Of a stretch of DNA of 64,000 nt, positions 40,926-49,144 are shown in pieces. Below the pieces are notes generated by a model, which worked only from the letters and a program-made list of their open reading frames with translations, was not told where the DNA came from and did not search any database. Each line of letters starts with the position of its first letter. Position 1 is the first letter of the stretch. This DNA is from Nonomuraea spiralis. GTDB lineage: Bacteria; Actinomycetota; Actinomycetes; Streptosporangiales; Streptosporangiaceae. The position numbers and the translations under genes were made by a program. The stretch spans positions 496,001-560,000 of the forward strand of contig NZ_BMRC01000003.1 in assembly GCF_014648435.1 (NCBI RefSeq), written 5' to 3'.

Positions 40926-41312
40926 GTGACTTCGGAGCAGGCCTTGTCGATCAGCCTCGGACTCCAGGGACCCTGCGTCATCGCACGGCTGACGGGGGAT
41001 TTCGACTTCGGGTCCGCGGCCGAGGTTCGCGACCGTGTCACGAAGGCGCTCGACCTCACCCAGCCGCCGCTCCTCGTCATCGACATGCAGGCCGTCAGCG
41101 TCTGTGACTCCTCCGGCCTGTCCGTGCTGGTCTACCTGCACAAGGCCGTCACCGCCTCCGGCGGCAAACTGCTGCTGTCCGGGCTCAACGGCCGGTGCAA
41201 GCATCTGTTCGCGATCACCGCGCTGGACAAGTTCTTCGACATCCGCAGCACGGCCGAGCTGGCCATCGCGGAACTCAACGAAGCTGGGAGTTCACCGCCG
41301 TTCAGCGGGTAG
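40926..41312 (+). CDS. STAS-domain anti-sigma factor antagonist
   Basis: Encodes 128 residues from GTG with GGTGGAG upstream. One STAS domain: SLGLQGPCVIARLTGDFDFGSA, the phosphorylatable serine in AVSVCDSSGLSVLVYL (about residue 60), and LSGLNGRCKHLFAITALDKFF. It should be phosphorylated by a HATPase anti-sigma kinase and, when dephosphorylated, sequester it. The stop lies 9 bases before a group 2 sigma factor gene, an unusual direct pairing. No kinase is adjacent; the MEDS/HATPase protein at 31388 is a possible partner. Confidence 0.88.
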   Translation: MTSEQALSISLGLQGPCVIARLTGDFDFGSAAEVRDRVTKALDLTQPPLLVIDMQAVSVCDSSGLSVLVYLHKAVTASGGKLLLSGLNGRCKHLFAITALDKFFDIRSTAELAIAELNEAGSSPPFSG

Positions 41313-41321
41313 TGCCGGAAC

Positions 41322-42215
41322 ATGTCGGCTGCAGAGCCCGACCTGCTCGGTCTGTACCTGAAGCAGATCGGAAAAACTCCCCTGCTCTCCGCCGCGGACG
41401 AAGTCGACCTCGCCCGGCGGATCGAGGCAGGACTGTACGCGGGACACCTGATCGAGCGCGGCGCGGACACCCCGGAGCTCCAGCTCGTCGTACGTGACGG
41501 GCGGCGTGCCAAGGACGAGCTGATCAGGTCCAACCTCCGCCTGGTCGTCGCCGCCGCCAGGCGCTACGCCTTCCGCGGACTGCCGCTGCTCGACGTCATC
41601 CAGGAGGGGAACCTCGGGCTGATCAGGGCCGTGGAGAAGTTCGACCACGCGCGCGGGTACAAGTTCTCGACGTACGGGATGTGGTGGATCCGCCAGGCCA
41701 TCGAGCGCGGCATCCACGACAAGAGCCGTACCGTACGGCTGCCCATCCACGTGGCCGAGGAGTTGTCGCGGCTGCTCAGGATCGGGCGGCGGCTCGCCGC
41801 CGACCTGGGCCGCGAGCCGACGGACGGCGAGCTCGCCACGTCGGCCGAGCTGTCCCGCGCCCAGGTCGCCGCGTTACGCCGGGCCGGCCAGGAGGTGATC
41901 AGCCTGGACATCCCGGTCGGCGAGCTCGGAGAGGGCCGCATCGGCGACATGATCGCCGACGAGGACGGTCTGGAGGTGCAGGAACTCACCGAGCGCCGCG
42001 CCATGAGCGCCGACGTCCAGCACGTGGTCACGGCGCTGCCGCCGCGCGAGGCGTTCGTCATCAGGCTCCGGTACGGGCTCACCGGGCAGCAGGCGCAGAG
42101 CTACACCGAGATCGCGGCCCGGCTCGGGCTCACCAGGGAACGCATCAGGCAACTGGAACGGCAGGCCCTGAAACGCCTCCGCCAGGACAGCCCCCTGCTG
42201 GCGTGGGCGTCCTGA
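41322..42215 (+). CDS. RpoD-like group 2 sigma factor (HrdA/HrdD type)
   Basis: Encodes 297 residues. It has region 1.2 (DLLGLYLKQIGKTPLLSAADEVDLARRIEAG in part), region 2 (NLRLVVAAARRYAFRGLPLLDVIQEGNLGLIRAVEKFD and YGMWWIRQAIERGI blocks), region 3 and region 4.2 (YTEIAARLGLTRERIRQLERQALKRLR in blocks), and no region 1.1. This is a full-function primary-like but non-essential sigma factor. Leu185 is coded by TTA (41874-41876), so translation may depend on bldA tRNA. It follows the STAS gene by 9 bases. Confidence 0.9.
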   Translation: MSAAEPDLLGLYLKQIGKTPLLSAADEVDLARRIEAGLYAGHLIERGADTPELQLVVRDGRRAKDELIRSNLRLVVAAARRYAFRGLPLLDVIQEGNLGLIRAVEKFDHARGYKFSTYGMWWIRQAIERGIHDKSRTVRLPIHVAEELSRLLRIGRRLAADLGREPTDGELATSAELSRAQVAALRRAGQEVISLDIPVGELGEGRIGDMIADEDGLEVQELTERRAMSADVQHVVTALPPREAFVIRLRYGLTGQQAQSYTEIAARLGLTRERIRQLERQALKRLRQDSPLLAWAS

Positions 42216-42300
42216 TACCCCTGCCGTCACTCAGAGGCCGTGTGCGCTCAGTGAACGGGGACCGAGCTCGTGCCCGGCCCCCTTCTCGGGTCTTGGCGGC

Positions 42301-42387
42301 TCAGGAGGTGACGAGGAGCGCAACCCCGATCAGCACCGCAACCGGGACGAGCCACATGACGGCCTCGACAGCGAACTCCTTGTACAT
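42301..42387 (-). CDS. 28-residue single-helix membrane peptide
   Basis: ATG at 42387 to TGA at 42301 gives 28 residues: a short charged start (MYKEFAVEAVM) followed by one hydrophobic helix ending LLVTS. GGGAG lies about 10 bases upstream. Such a composition is unlikely for chance antisense sequence, and the ORF is the only one in the 313-base gap between the sigma gene and the convergent 42529 gene. The function is unknown; small membrane peptides often modulate transporters or kinases. Confidence 0.55.
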   Translation of the reverse strand: MYKEFAVEAVMWLVPVAVLIGVALLVTS

Positions 42388-42528
42388 CGCGCAAGTCTCC
42401 CTCGAAACGCCCAAGTGGGGCACTGCTAAACGTCACTGCGCAGCATAGCCGCCCCCACCCCCAACCCGATCCACCCACGCACACCGGCCTTCCCACGACG
42501 CCGCCGGTGCCGTGAGCCAGGTTCGAGG

Positions 42529-43623
42529 TCAGGGGCGTTGCTGGGCGAGGCGTTTGACGAGTCCCGCCAGCGACTCGTCGGCCATCAGGGTGGGCAGGCG
42601 TGGGGCATCCTCGTCGATCTGGCGCAGTACGGCAGGCTGGTCGCCGTTGAAACGGCTCCACGCCCGGACCACCTCCGGCATCGCGGCCACCGCCGCGTCC
42701 GACAGGATCGCCTCCCTCGGCAGCCACGACGTCAGGAACTGGCTGACCCGCGCCGGACTCCACCACAACGGACGTTCCCCCACGAACTCCGCAAGCCTCT
42801 CGAACGCCTCCCGCGCCCCCGGCACATCAGGCAGATCATGGAAATCGGCCAGCGTGCCGTCGGGCGCCTGCCGTACGAGCCCGGTCACGGCGAGGGCCCG
42901 GGCGATGGCCAGCGGCCGGACGGCGGGCAGCGTGTCGGCCACCTGCGCCCCCATGATCCGGTCACCCAGCTCGAACGCGTCCAGCACCCGCCCCGCCACC
43001 ACCCCGGGCTCGGCCGGACCCAACCCCAGGTCGTCGAGGAACTTGACCTCCTCGACCACGGCGTCCACGGCGAGGCCGCCGTTGGGCTGGTCGATGCCGA
43101 CGACGAGGATGTGAGGTTCCTTGCCGTTCTCGTACCGGAAGGACAGGACGGCCAAGGTCTGCTCGCCGTACGGGTCGGCCTTGCCGTACCAGGCTTCTTC
43201 GCAGGTCACCTGGCCCATACGGTCGACCCATCCGGGCAGGCCGAGGTCCGTACCGGTCACCCCGGGCACCTCCACCCCCAGAATCCGCCCACCGGCCGCC
43301 GTACCGCCCGCCTCGAACGACTCACGCCCCTCGGACGGCTCCTGATCCTCGGACGGCCTCTGATCCTCGGACGGTTCGCGATCCTCGTCCAGGAGAGAGC
43401 CCGTTGCCGCCCGGCCGGTGATGTCGACCGCGGCCAGGGCGGCGAGGGTGAGACGCGACTCGGCGCTGCCGTCCGCGGCCAGTTCGCGCAGGAAAGGCTC
43501 CACCTCGCCGGGCTCCAGACCGGCGGCGAGCCGGGCCGCCCAGAGCTCGGTCCGCAGCGGCGAACGCCACCTGAGCAGGTCGCGGGCTTGGGCGACCGCC
43601 GTGGAAAACGCAGTTGTGCTCAC
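42529..43623 (-). CDS. Conserved-looking hypothetical cytoplasmic protein
   Basis: Encodes 364 residues from GTG at 43623 (VSTTAFSTAVAQARDLLRWRSP); a TTG eight codons upstream is also possible. It has no signal peptide or helix of membrane type. A helical N-terminal domain (RTELWAARLAAGLEPGEVEPFLREL) is joined by an acidic repeat linker (SEDQ, SEDQ, SEGR units) to an alpha/beta C-terminal domain with HILVVGIDQPNGGLAVDAVVEEV and WYGKADPYGEQTLAVLSFRYENG. I do not recognise a family. It stands alone, downstream of the Tex terminator region. Confidence 0.7.
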   Translation of the reverse strand: MSTTAFSTAVAQARDLLRWRSPLRTELWAARLAAGLEPGEVEPFLRELAADGSAESRLTLAALAAVDITGRAATGSLLDEDREPSEDQRPSEDQEPSEGRESFEAGGTAAGGRILGVEVPGVTGTDLGLPGWVDRMGQVTCEEAWYGKADPYGEQTLAVLSFRYENGKEPHILVVGIDQPNGGLAVDAVVEEVKFLDDLGLGPAEPGVVAGRVLDAFELGDRIMGAQVADTLPAVRPLAIARALAVTGLVRQAPDGTLADFHDLPDVPGAREAFERLAEFVGERPLWWSPARVSQFLTSWLPREAILSDAAVAAMPEVVRAWSRFNGDQPAVLRQIDEDAPRLPTLMADESLAGLVKRLAQQRP

Positions 43624-43711
43624 CCTCCGACCGTATCGCCCTGCCAACCGGCAACGCCCCCACCCAAGGGCCGGTGCGCTGGGCCGGTTCGTTCAACGAG
43701 CGGGCTGGTAC

Positions 43712-43867
43712 GGCTCAGCCGGCCGGCCGGCTGAGCCTGTCTGAGCGGCGGGCCTGTCCGGGTTGGCCTGTCTGAGCGGCGGCCCGGTCCGGCCTGGCCT
43801 GTTTGAGCGGCGGCCCGGCTCCGGGTTGGCCTGTCTGAGCGGTGGGCCGGGCTGGCCCACCGCTCAG
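43712..43867. repeat. Structured intergenic block: 26-base palindrome and four ~31-base tandem repeats
   Basis: A perfect 26-base palindrome occupies 43712-43737 (arms GGCTCAGCCGGCC and its complement). Three and a half tandem units of 31-32 bases start at 43735, 43766, 43797 and 43829; each begins GCCTGT and contains TGAGCGG. The last unit merges into the terminator hairpin. The block lies downstream of the leftward tex gene. Confidence 0.8.
43835..43867 (-). terminator. Strong hairpin terminator of tex
   Basis: Arms CTGAGCGGTGGGCC (43835-43848) and GGCCCACCGCTCAG (43854-43867) form a perfect 14-base stem with a 5-base loop, 12 bases beyond the tex stop. It is symmetric and could act in both directions. 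Confidence 0.8.
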
Positions 43868-43879
43868 TCGTTGGCGAGG

Positions 43880-46405
43880 TCAGCGGTTGTCGCCGCCGAG
43901 GCCGGCCTTGCGGAGGGCTTCGGCCATCGCGCCCATGGGAGCCGGACGGTCCTGGCGACGCTGGCCGCCGCGCTGTCCGTCACCGCGGCCCTGGCCGCGA
44001 CCGCCGTCACGGCCACCGTCGCGGCCGTCTCCACGACCGCCGTCGCCGCGACCGCCCTGACCACCCTGACCACGACCGCCACCGTTCCGGCCGCCGTCGC
44101 CCCGGCCGCCGTCACGACCGTCACCGCGGCCGCCGCCTTCGCGGCCGCCTTCGCCGCGGGGAGCGCCCCCGCGGTTGCCGTTGCCGCCGCGGCCCTCGTT
44201 GCCCGCACCCTCGGCGCGGTTGCCGGACTTGCGGGGCGGGCGGCCCTCCTGGGACGGCTGGGTGACGTCGTCCTCCAGGCGCAGGGTCAGGGAGATGCGC
44301 TTACGGGGGATGTCCACGTCGAGAACCTTGACGCGGACGATGTCACCCGGCTTGACCACGTCGCGCGGGTCCTTGACGAAGTTGTGGGACATGGCCGACA
44401 CGTGCGCCAGGCCGTCCTGGTGGACGCCGATGTCGATGAACGCCCCGAAGGCGGCCACGTTGGTGACCACGCCTTCCAGGATCATCCCGGCCACCAGGTC
44501 GGAGATCTTCTCCACACCCTCCTTGAACGCGGCCGTCTTGAACGCCGGACGCGGGTCGCGGCCGGGCTTCTCCAGCTCACGCAGGATGTCGGTGACGGTC
44601 GGCAGGCCGAAGATGTCGTCGGTGAAGTCCTGCGGGCGGAGCGTGTGCAGGGCGGAGGTGTTCCCGATCAGCGTCTTCAGGTCGGTCTGGACCGAGCCGA
44701 GGATGCGCCGGACCACCGGGTAGGCCTCCGGGTGCACGCTGGAGGCGTCGAGCGGGTCGTCGCCGCCCGGGATGCGCAGGAAGCCGGCACACTGCTCGAA
44801 CGCCTTGGGCCCGAGCCGCGAGACGTCCTTGAGCGCCATACGGCTCCGGAACGGCCCATTGGCGTCACGGTGGCGGACGATGCTCTCGGCCAGCGTCGAG
44901 CCGATGCCCGACACGCGCGTGAGCAGGGGCGCCGAAGCCGTGTTGACGTCGACCCCGACCGCGTTGACACAGTCTTCGACGACCGCGTCGAGCGAGCGCG
45001 AGAGCTTGGACTCGGCCAGGTCGTGCTGGTATTGGCCGACGCCGATCGACTTGGGGTCGATCTTGACCAGCTCGGCCAGCGGGTCCTGCAACCGGCGGGC
45101 GATGGAGACCGCGCCGCGCAGCGACACGTCGAGCTCGGGCAGCTCCTGGGAGGCGTAGGCCGAGGCCGAGTAGACCGACGCGCCCGCCTCCGACACCACG
45201 ATCTTGGTGATCGACGGCATGAGCTTGACCAGGTCGCCGGCCAGCTTGTCGGTCTCGCGCGAGGCGGTGCCGTTGCCGATGGCGATCAGCTCGACGTCGT
45301 GCTTCTGGGCCAGCGCGCCGAGCACCGCCAGTGACTGGTCCCACTGGCGCTTGGGCTCGTGGGGGTAGATGGTGGCGGTCTCGACGACCTTGCCCGTGGC
45401 GTCGACCACGGCCACCTTCACGCCGGTGCGCAGGCCGGGGTCGAGGCCCATGGTCGAGCGGGTGCCGGCCGGGGCGGCGAGCAGCAGGTCGCGCAGGTTG
45501 GCGGCGAACACGCGCACCGCTTCGTCCTCGGCCGCCTGCCACAGGCGCATCCGCAGGTCGATGCCGAGATGGACGAGGATGCGCGTGCGCCAGGCCCACC
45601 GCACGGTCTCCGACAGCCAGCTGTCGGCCGGACGCCCCTTGTCGGAGATGGCGAACCGGGCGCCGATGCGCAGCTCGTAGTCGGCGGTCTCGTCGGGCTC
45701 CAGCGCGACGCTGAGGACCTCCTCCTTCTCGCCCCTGAACATCGCCAGGATGCGGTGGGAGGGCAGCTTCGTGAACGGCTCGGTGAACTCGAAGTAGTCG
45801 GAGAACTTCGCCCCCGCCTCCTGCTTGCCCTCGCGCACCTTCGACACCAGGCGGCCCCGGCTCCACAGCCGCTCGCGCAGGTCGCCGATGAGGTCGGCGT
45901 CCTCGGCGAAGCGTTCGATCAGGATCGCCCTGGCGCCTTCGAGGGCCGCGCCGGTGTCGGCCACGCCTTCGGTGACGAACTCCGCGGCGACCGTGGCCGG
46001 GTGGAGGGTCGGGTCGCCGAGCAGCTTGTCGGCCAGCGGCTCAAGGCCCAGCTCACGGGCGATCTGCGCCTTGGTACGCCGCTTGGGCTTGTAGGGCAGG
46101 TAGATGTCTTCGAGCCTGGCCTTGGTCTCGGCCGCCATGATCTGCGCGCGCAGCTCGTCGTCGAGCTTGCCCTGAGACTCGATCGACTCCAGGATCGCCG
46201 ACCTGCGGTCGTCGAGCTCGCGCAGGTAGCGCAGCCGCTCTTCAAGCGTGCGGAGCTGCGCGTCGTCGAGGGCGCCGGTGACCTCCTTGCGGTAGCGCGC
46301 GATGAACGGCACGGTGGCGCCGCCGTCGAGCAGCTCGACCGCCGCCTGCACCTGCCCGTCGCGCACGTCGAGCTCTGCCGCGATCCGCTGGTGAATAGAG
46401 AGCAC
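43880..46405 (-). CDS. tex: Tex-family RNA-binding transcription accessory protein with RGG tail
   Basis: Encodes 841 residues from GTG. Order: helical Tex N-terminus ([38 protein letters not shown] in blocks), YqgF/RNase-H-like domain ([21 protein letters not shown]), helix-hairpin-helix pair ([20 protein letters not shown]), and an S1 RNA-binding domain at about 635-710 ([21 protein letters not shown]). The last 100 residues are an RGG/RDGG-rich basic tail, longer than in standard Tex proteins of about 770-790 residues. Tex is linked to transcription elongation and RNA surveillance. The upstream amidohydrolase gene ends 27 bases before this start. Confidence 0.92.
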   Translation of the reverse strand: MLSIHQRIAAELDVRDGQVQAAVELLDGGATVPFIARYRKEVTGALDDAQLRTLEERLRYLRELDDRRSAILESIESQGKLDDELRAQIMAAETKARLEDIYLPYKPKRRTKAQIARELGLEPLADKLLGDPTLHPATVAAEFVTEGVADTGAALEGARAILIERFAEDADLIGDLRERLWSRGRLVSKVREGKQEAGAKFSDYFEFTEPFTKLPSHRILAMFRGEKEEVLSVALEPDETADYELRIGARFAISDKGRPADSWLSETVRWAWRTRILVHLGIDLRMRLWQAAEDEAVRVFAANLRDLLLAAPAGTRSTMGLDPGLRTGVKVAVVDATGKVVETATIYPHEPKRQWDQSLAVLGALAQKHDVELIAIGNGTASRETDKLAGDLVKLMPSITKIVVSEAGASVYSASAYASQELPELDVSLRGAVSIARRLQDPLAELVKIDPKSIGVGQYQHDLAESKLSRSLDAVVEDCVNAVGVDVNTASAPLLTRVSGIGSTLAESIVRHRDANGPFRSRMALKDVSRLGPKAFEQCAGFLRIPGGDDPLDASSVHPEAYPVVRRILGSVQTDLKTLIGNTSALHTLRPQDFTDDIFGLPTVTDILRELEKPGRDPRPAFKTAAFKEGVEKISDLVAGMILEGVVTNVAAFGAFIDIGVHQDGLAHVSAMSHNFVKDPRDVVKPGDIVRVKVLDVDIPRKRISLTLRLEDDVTQPSQEGRPPRKSGNRAEGAGNEGRGGNGNRGGAPRGEGGREGGGRGDGRDGGRGDGGRNGGGRGQGGQGGRGDGGRGDGRDGGRDGGRGQGRGDGQRGGQRRQDRPAPMGAMAEALRKAGLGGDNR

Positions 46406-46432
46406 TTGCCTGCCTTTCGATGGTCCCGCCGG

Positions 46433-47596
46433 TCAATTGTGCAGGACGACGCCGTCCTTCATGACCAGAGTGCGCCGAGGGTGAACGACCACTGCCTCTC
46501 CTGGGCCGCTCGCGGGCACCACGACGAGGTCGGCGCGGTCGCCCGGAGCGAGGCCGTAGTCGGGCAGCCCGAGGGCCAGCGCGCCGCCCACGGTCGCGGC
46601 CTCCAGCGCGAGCTCGATGTCCTCGTCGGCGCGGAACGCGCTGCGGTAGGCGAGGTGCATCGCGCGCTCCAGCATGTCGCCCGAGCCGTAGGGGCCCCAC
46701 AGGTCGCGGATGCCGTCGTGGCCGCAGGCGACGGTGACGCCGGCCGCGCGCAGCTTCTTGACCGGCGGCACCGGGTAGCTGTAGACGGCGGCGGTCGCGA
46801 TGGCCACGCCCGCGTCGGCGAACCCCTGGATCAGGCGGTCCTGGGCGGCCTCGCCGAGCTCGCCCAGCGCGTAGGCGTGGCTGACCGTCACCCGGCCGCC
46901 GAGGCCCAGCGCCCTGGTGCGCTCGGTGATCAGCTCCAGCTCCCAGCCGCCCAGCGAGCCACCGTCGTGGAGGTGGATGTCGAGGCGCGCGCCGAACCGG
47001 TCGGCCAGGCCGAAGATCAGGTCGAGGTGGCGCACGGGATCGCGGTCGACGCCGGCCGGGTCGAGGCCCCCGATCGCCTCGACGCCGCTCCTGAGCGCCT
47101 CGGCCAGCAGGTCGGCGGTGCCGGGGTTGGTGAGCACGCCGTGTTGCGGGAAGGCGACCTGCCGCACGTCGACGGGGGAGCGGGCGGCGGCCTCGCGCAC
47201 GGCCTCCACGCCCCGCAGGCCCACGACGGGGTCAATGTCGGTGTGGGTGCGCACGTGGGTGGTGCCGGCCTCGCTCATACGGGCCAGCAGCGCGGCGGCG
47301 CGCTCGACGCTCGGCACCCCCAGCTCGGCGCGGCGGCCCAGGTCGTTGGCGATGCGGCCGGCGAGCGAGTCGTCGGCGGAGTGGGGGACCCACGGGCCGC
47401 CGTAGAGGGTCTTGTCGAGATGGCAGTGGGCGTCGACGAGTCCGGGCAGGACGAGCTGCCCGGAGACGTCGAGGACGACGGCGCCGGGCGCGTCGAGCGC
47501 CGCGCCGACCCGGTGGACGCGGCCGTCGCGGACGAGCAGGTCGGCGGCGAACGCGAGCCCCCAGGGCCGCCCGCCGCGGATCAGCACGTCGGTCAT
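46433..47596 (-). CDS. Amidohydrolase, cytosine deaminase-like
   Basis: Encodes 387 residues from ATG at 47596. Metal-binding elements of the amidohydrolase superfamily are present: LPGLVDAHCHLDKTL (His-x-His), a late His-rich pair RLDIHLHDGG, VTVSHAYALGE and the final Asp in VACGHDGIRDLWGPYG. This set resembles cytosine/isoguanine deaminase CodA and related N-acyl or creatinine deaminases. It is probably cytoplasmic. It precedes tex by 27 bases, so the two are likely co-transcribed although no functional link is known. Confidence 0.87.
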   Translation of the reverse strand: MTDVLIRGGRPWGLAFAADLLVRDGRVHRVGAALDAPGAVVLDVSGQLVLPGLVDAHCHLDKTLYGGPWVPHSADDSLAGRIANDLGRRAELGVPSVERAAALLARMSEAGTTHVRTHTDIDPVVGLRGVEAVREAAARSPVDVRQVAFPQHGVLTNPGTADLLAEALRSGVEAIGGLDPAGVDRDPVRHLDLIFGLADRFGARLDIHLHDGGSLGGWELELITERTRALGLGGRVTVSHAYALGELGEAAQDRLIQGFADAGVAIATAAVYSYPVPPVKKLRAAGVTVACGHDGIRDLWGPYGSGDMLERAMHLAYRSAFRADEDIELALEAATVGGALALGLPDYGLAPGDRADLVVVPASGPGEAVVVHPRRTLVMKDGVVLHN

Positions 47597-47711
47597 GGCA
47601 AGCACCCTAGACGGCGCCACCGACGATTTCCGTGCCCGCGAGTGTGACGGTCCCGAACCCGTGCCGCCCGTCCCCGGAACGGCGCCCGCGGCCCGGAGCG
47701 GGTCGGCCGGG

Positions 47712-47936
47712 TCAGTCGGGGCGGTTGGCGAAGAGTTCGAGGTGGTGGCAGTGGCGGCAGCGGTAGGCGTCGATCTCCCACTTGGGACGCCCCATCAGCC
47801 GCGCCCCGCCGAAGATCCCGCGCTGCAGGGCCCCTTCGACCCATCGGGCATACCCGCGGGCGTGCTCCCCCTGGTCCGCGATGAACCCGGGTTCGAGCGC
47901 CTCCTCGCCGCAATGCGTGCACCGTAAGTTGTCCAT
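47712..47936 (-). CDS. Small zinc-ribbon protein (DUF6487-like)
   Basis: Encodes 74 residues from ATG at 47936. Two CxxC-type pairs, RCTHCGEEAL near the start and RCRHCHHLEL near the end, would bind one zinc ion. The middle (GALQRGIFGGARLMGRPKWEIDAYRC) is typical of short actinobacterial PF20097-type proteins. Function unknown. It lies 10 bases downstream of the isomerase gene, probably in one transcript. Confidence 0.8.
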   Translation of the reverse strand: MDNLRCTHCGEEALEPGFIADQGEHARGYARWVEGALQRGIFGGARLMGRPKWEIDAYRCRHCHHLELFANRPD

Positions 47937-47946
47937 GCCGCAGAGC

Positions 47947-48381
47947 CTAGATCTCCGCGAGGTGGGCGACGTTGGCGACGTCGGCGGGATCGGTGCTGGG
48001 CCGCCCGCCGAACCAGGCGTCGAGGATCTCGCCGAGCACGACGTCCGAGGTCAGGCGGAGGCTGAGGGCCAGGACGTTGGCGTCGTTCCATGTGCGGGCC
48101 CCGTCGGCGGTGTAGGCGTCGACGCAGAGCGCGGCCCGTACGCCCGGCACCTTGTTGGCCGCGATCGAGGCGCCGGTGCCCGTCCAGCAGCAGACCACCG
48201 CCTGGTCGGCCAGGCCGTCGGCGACGTCTCTGGCGGCCCGCTCGCAGGCCCACGCCCAGTCGTCGCGCTCGCCGTCGTCGAGGGCGCCGTGGGTCAGGAC
48301 GTCGTGACCGCGCCCGCGCAGCTCGGACACGACCCGTACGGCCACCCCGTCCTTGCTGTCCGCCGCTACCGAAATCCGCAT
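47947..48381 (-). CDS. RpiB/LacA/LacB-family sugar-phosphate isomerase
   Basis: Encodes 144 residues. The N-terminus RISVAADSKDGVAVRVVSEL, the catalytic-loop region VVCCWTGTGASIAANKVPGVRAALC and DANVLALSLRLTS match the RpiB fold; the base cysteine is in the CCWTGTG motif. It is shorter than canonical RpiB, and the end DAWFGGRPSTDPADVANVAHL retains the phosphate-binding region only partly. The reaction is likely an aldose-ketose phosphate isomerisation; substrate unknown. The CAU tRNA is 25 bases upstream on the same strand. Confidence 0.85.
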   Translation of the reverse strand: MRISVAADSKDGVAVRVVSELRGRGHDVLTHGALDDGERDDWAWACERAARDVADGLADQAVVCCWTGTGASIAANKVPGVRAALCVDAYTADGARTWNDANVLALSLRLTSDVVLGEILDAWFGGRPSTDPADVANVAHLAEI

Positions 48382-48406
48382 GAGCCCATCTCTACCAGCA
48401 ATCCGG

Positions 48407-48479
48407 TGGCGGGTGCGGGGATCGAACCCGCCTGGAGCGGCTTATGAAACCGCCGGGCACACCAGCGCCCCCACCCGCC
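48407..48479 (-). tRNA. tRNA with CAU anticodon (Met-type), atypical core
   Basis: On the minus strand the 73 bases fold into a cloverleaf: acceptor GGCGGGT/ACCCGCC, D stem GGGC/GCCC, anticodon stem GCGGT/GCCGC with loop TTCATAA, variable TCCAG, and T arm GCGGGTTCGATCCCCGC. The anticodon is CAT. Positions 8 and 14 are G instead of the near-universal T8 and A14, so the tertiary core is unusual. The genome continues ACC, so CCA is not fully encoded. It could be elongator Met or an Ile2 (lysidine) tRNA; an initiator is unlikely because base 1 pairs. Confidence 0.75.
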
Positions 48480-48609
48480 TGGAACGTCGTCCAGGCCCGG
48501 GGGCCGCGGCCTCAGAGGCGGGGACCCCCGGACGGGTGCGGCATGCGCATTCGCCGGTTGACCATGGAACGAGCATGCCGCCCGCGCCGCCGGTCAGGCA
48601 ACGCCTTTT

Positions 48610-49071
48610 TCAGATGTACCGGGCGCGCATGTGCTCGCAGAGGTCGTCCGACAGCTTCGTCATCAGCCTGGCCAGCTCGGCCCGCTCCGATTCCGGCCAG
48701 TCGGACAGCGTCTCCTCGAACCACTCGGTGGTGACCTGGCGGCACCTGCCCGCCACCTCGGTCCCCTCCTCGGTGAGCGCGATGCGCCAGGCCCGCCGGT
48801 CGTCGGCGTCGCGTACGCGCTCGACCAGCCCGCGCTGCTCCAGGGCCGCGACGTGCCTGGTCACGTGTGGGCTCTCGACCTGCAGCCCCTCGGCGATCAC
48901 GCCGATCCTGCGCGGCTCGCCGACGTCCAGCAGGTGGACGAGGATCTGCACGTCGGGCCGGTCCAGCCGGACGCCGGCCGCCTGGGTGAGCCGTTCGTGG
49001 GTCTTGGCGCGGTTGAGAGTGATGATCAACTTCCGGAACGCCGACACCGTCTTGTTGAGATCTTCGCCCAT
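48610..49071 (-). CDS. MarR-family regulator
   Basis: Encodes 153 residues. The winged helix-turn-helix is clear: RIGVIAEGLQVESPHVTRHVAALEQRGLVERVRDADDRRAWRIALTEEG (recognition helix SPHVTRHVAALEQ; wing DADDRRAW). It is divergent from an MFS drug-exporter gene with repeated TTACCTAA elements in the 73-base gap, the standard arrangement for a ligand-released repressor of an efflux pump. Confidence 0.9.
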   Translation of the reverse strand: MGEDLNKTVSAFRKLIITLNRAKTHERLTQAAGVRLDRPDVQILVHLLDVGEPRRIGVIAEGLQVESPHVTRHVAALEQRGLVERVRDADDRRAWRIALTEEGTEVAGRCRQVTTEWFEETLSDWPESERAELARLMTKLSDDLCEHMRARYI

Positions 49072-49078
49072 CTGTTTG

Positions 49079-49129
49079 CTTACCTAACTTACGTATGTAT
49101 CATCGTTGCTCGGTTACTTACCTAAGTTA
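49079..49129. promoter_or_regulatory. MarR operator candidates between divergent genes
   Basis: CTTACCTAACTTA (49079-49091) and CTTACCTAAGTTA (49117-49129) are direct repeats with one mismatch, 38 bases apart. Overlapping them are imperfect palindromes ACTTACGTATGT (49087-49098) and ACTTACCTAAGT (49116-49127). The second sits next to the exporter's ribosome site. Confidence 0.65.
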
Positions 49130-49144
49130 TCTAAAGGAGCCGAC

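Noticed and set aside
48480..48609. A second tRNA or small gene in the gap after the CAU tRNA.
   Set aside because: No cloverleaf or supported ORF could be drawn; the sequence is GC-rich and otherwise plain.
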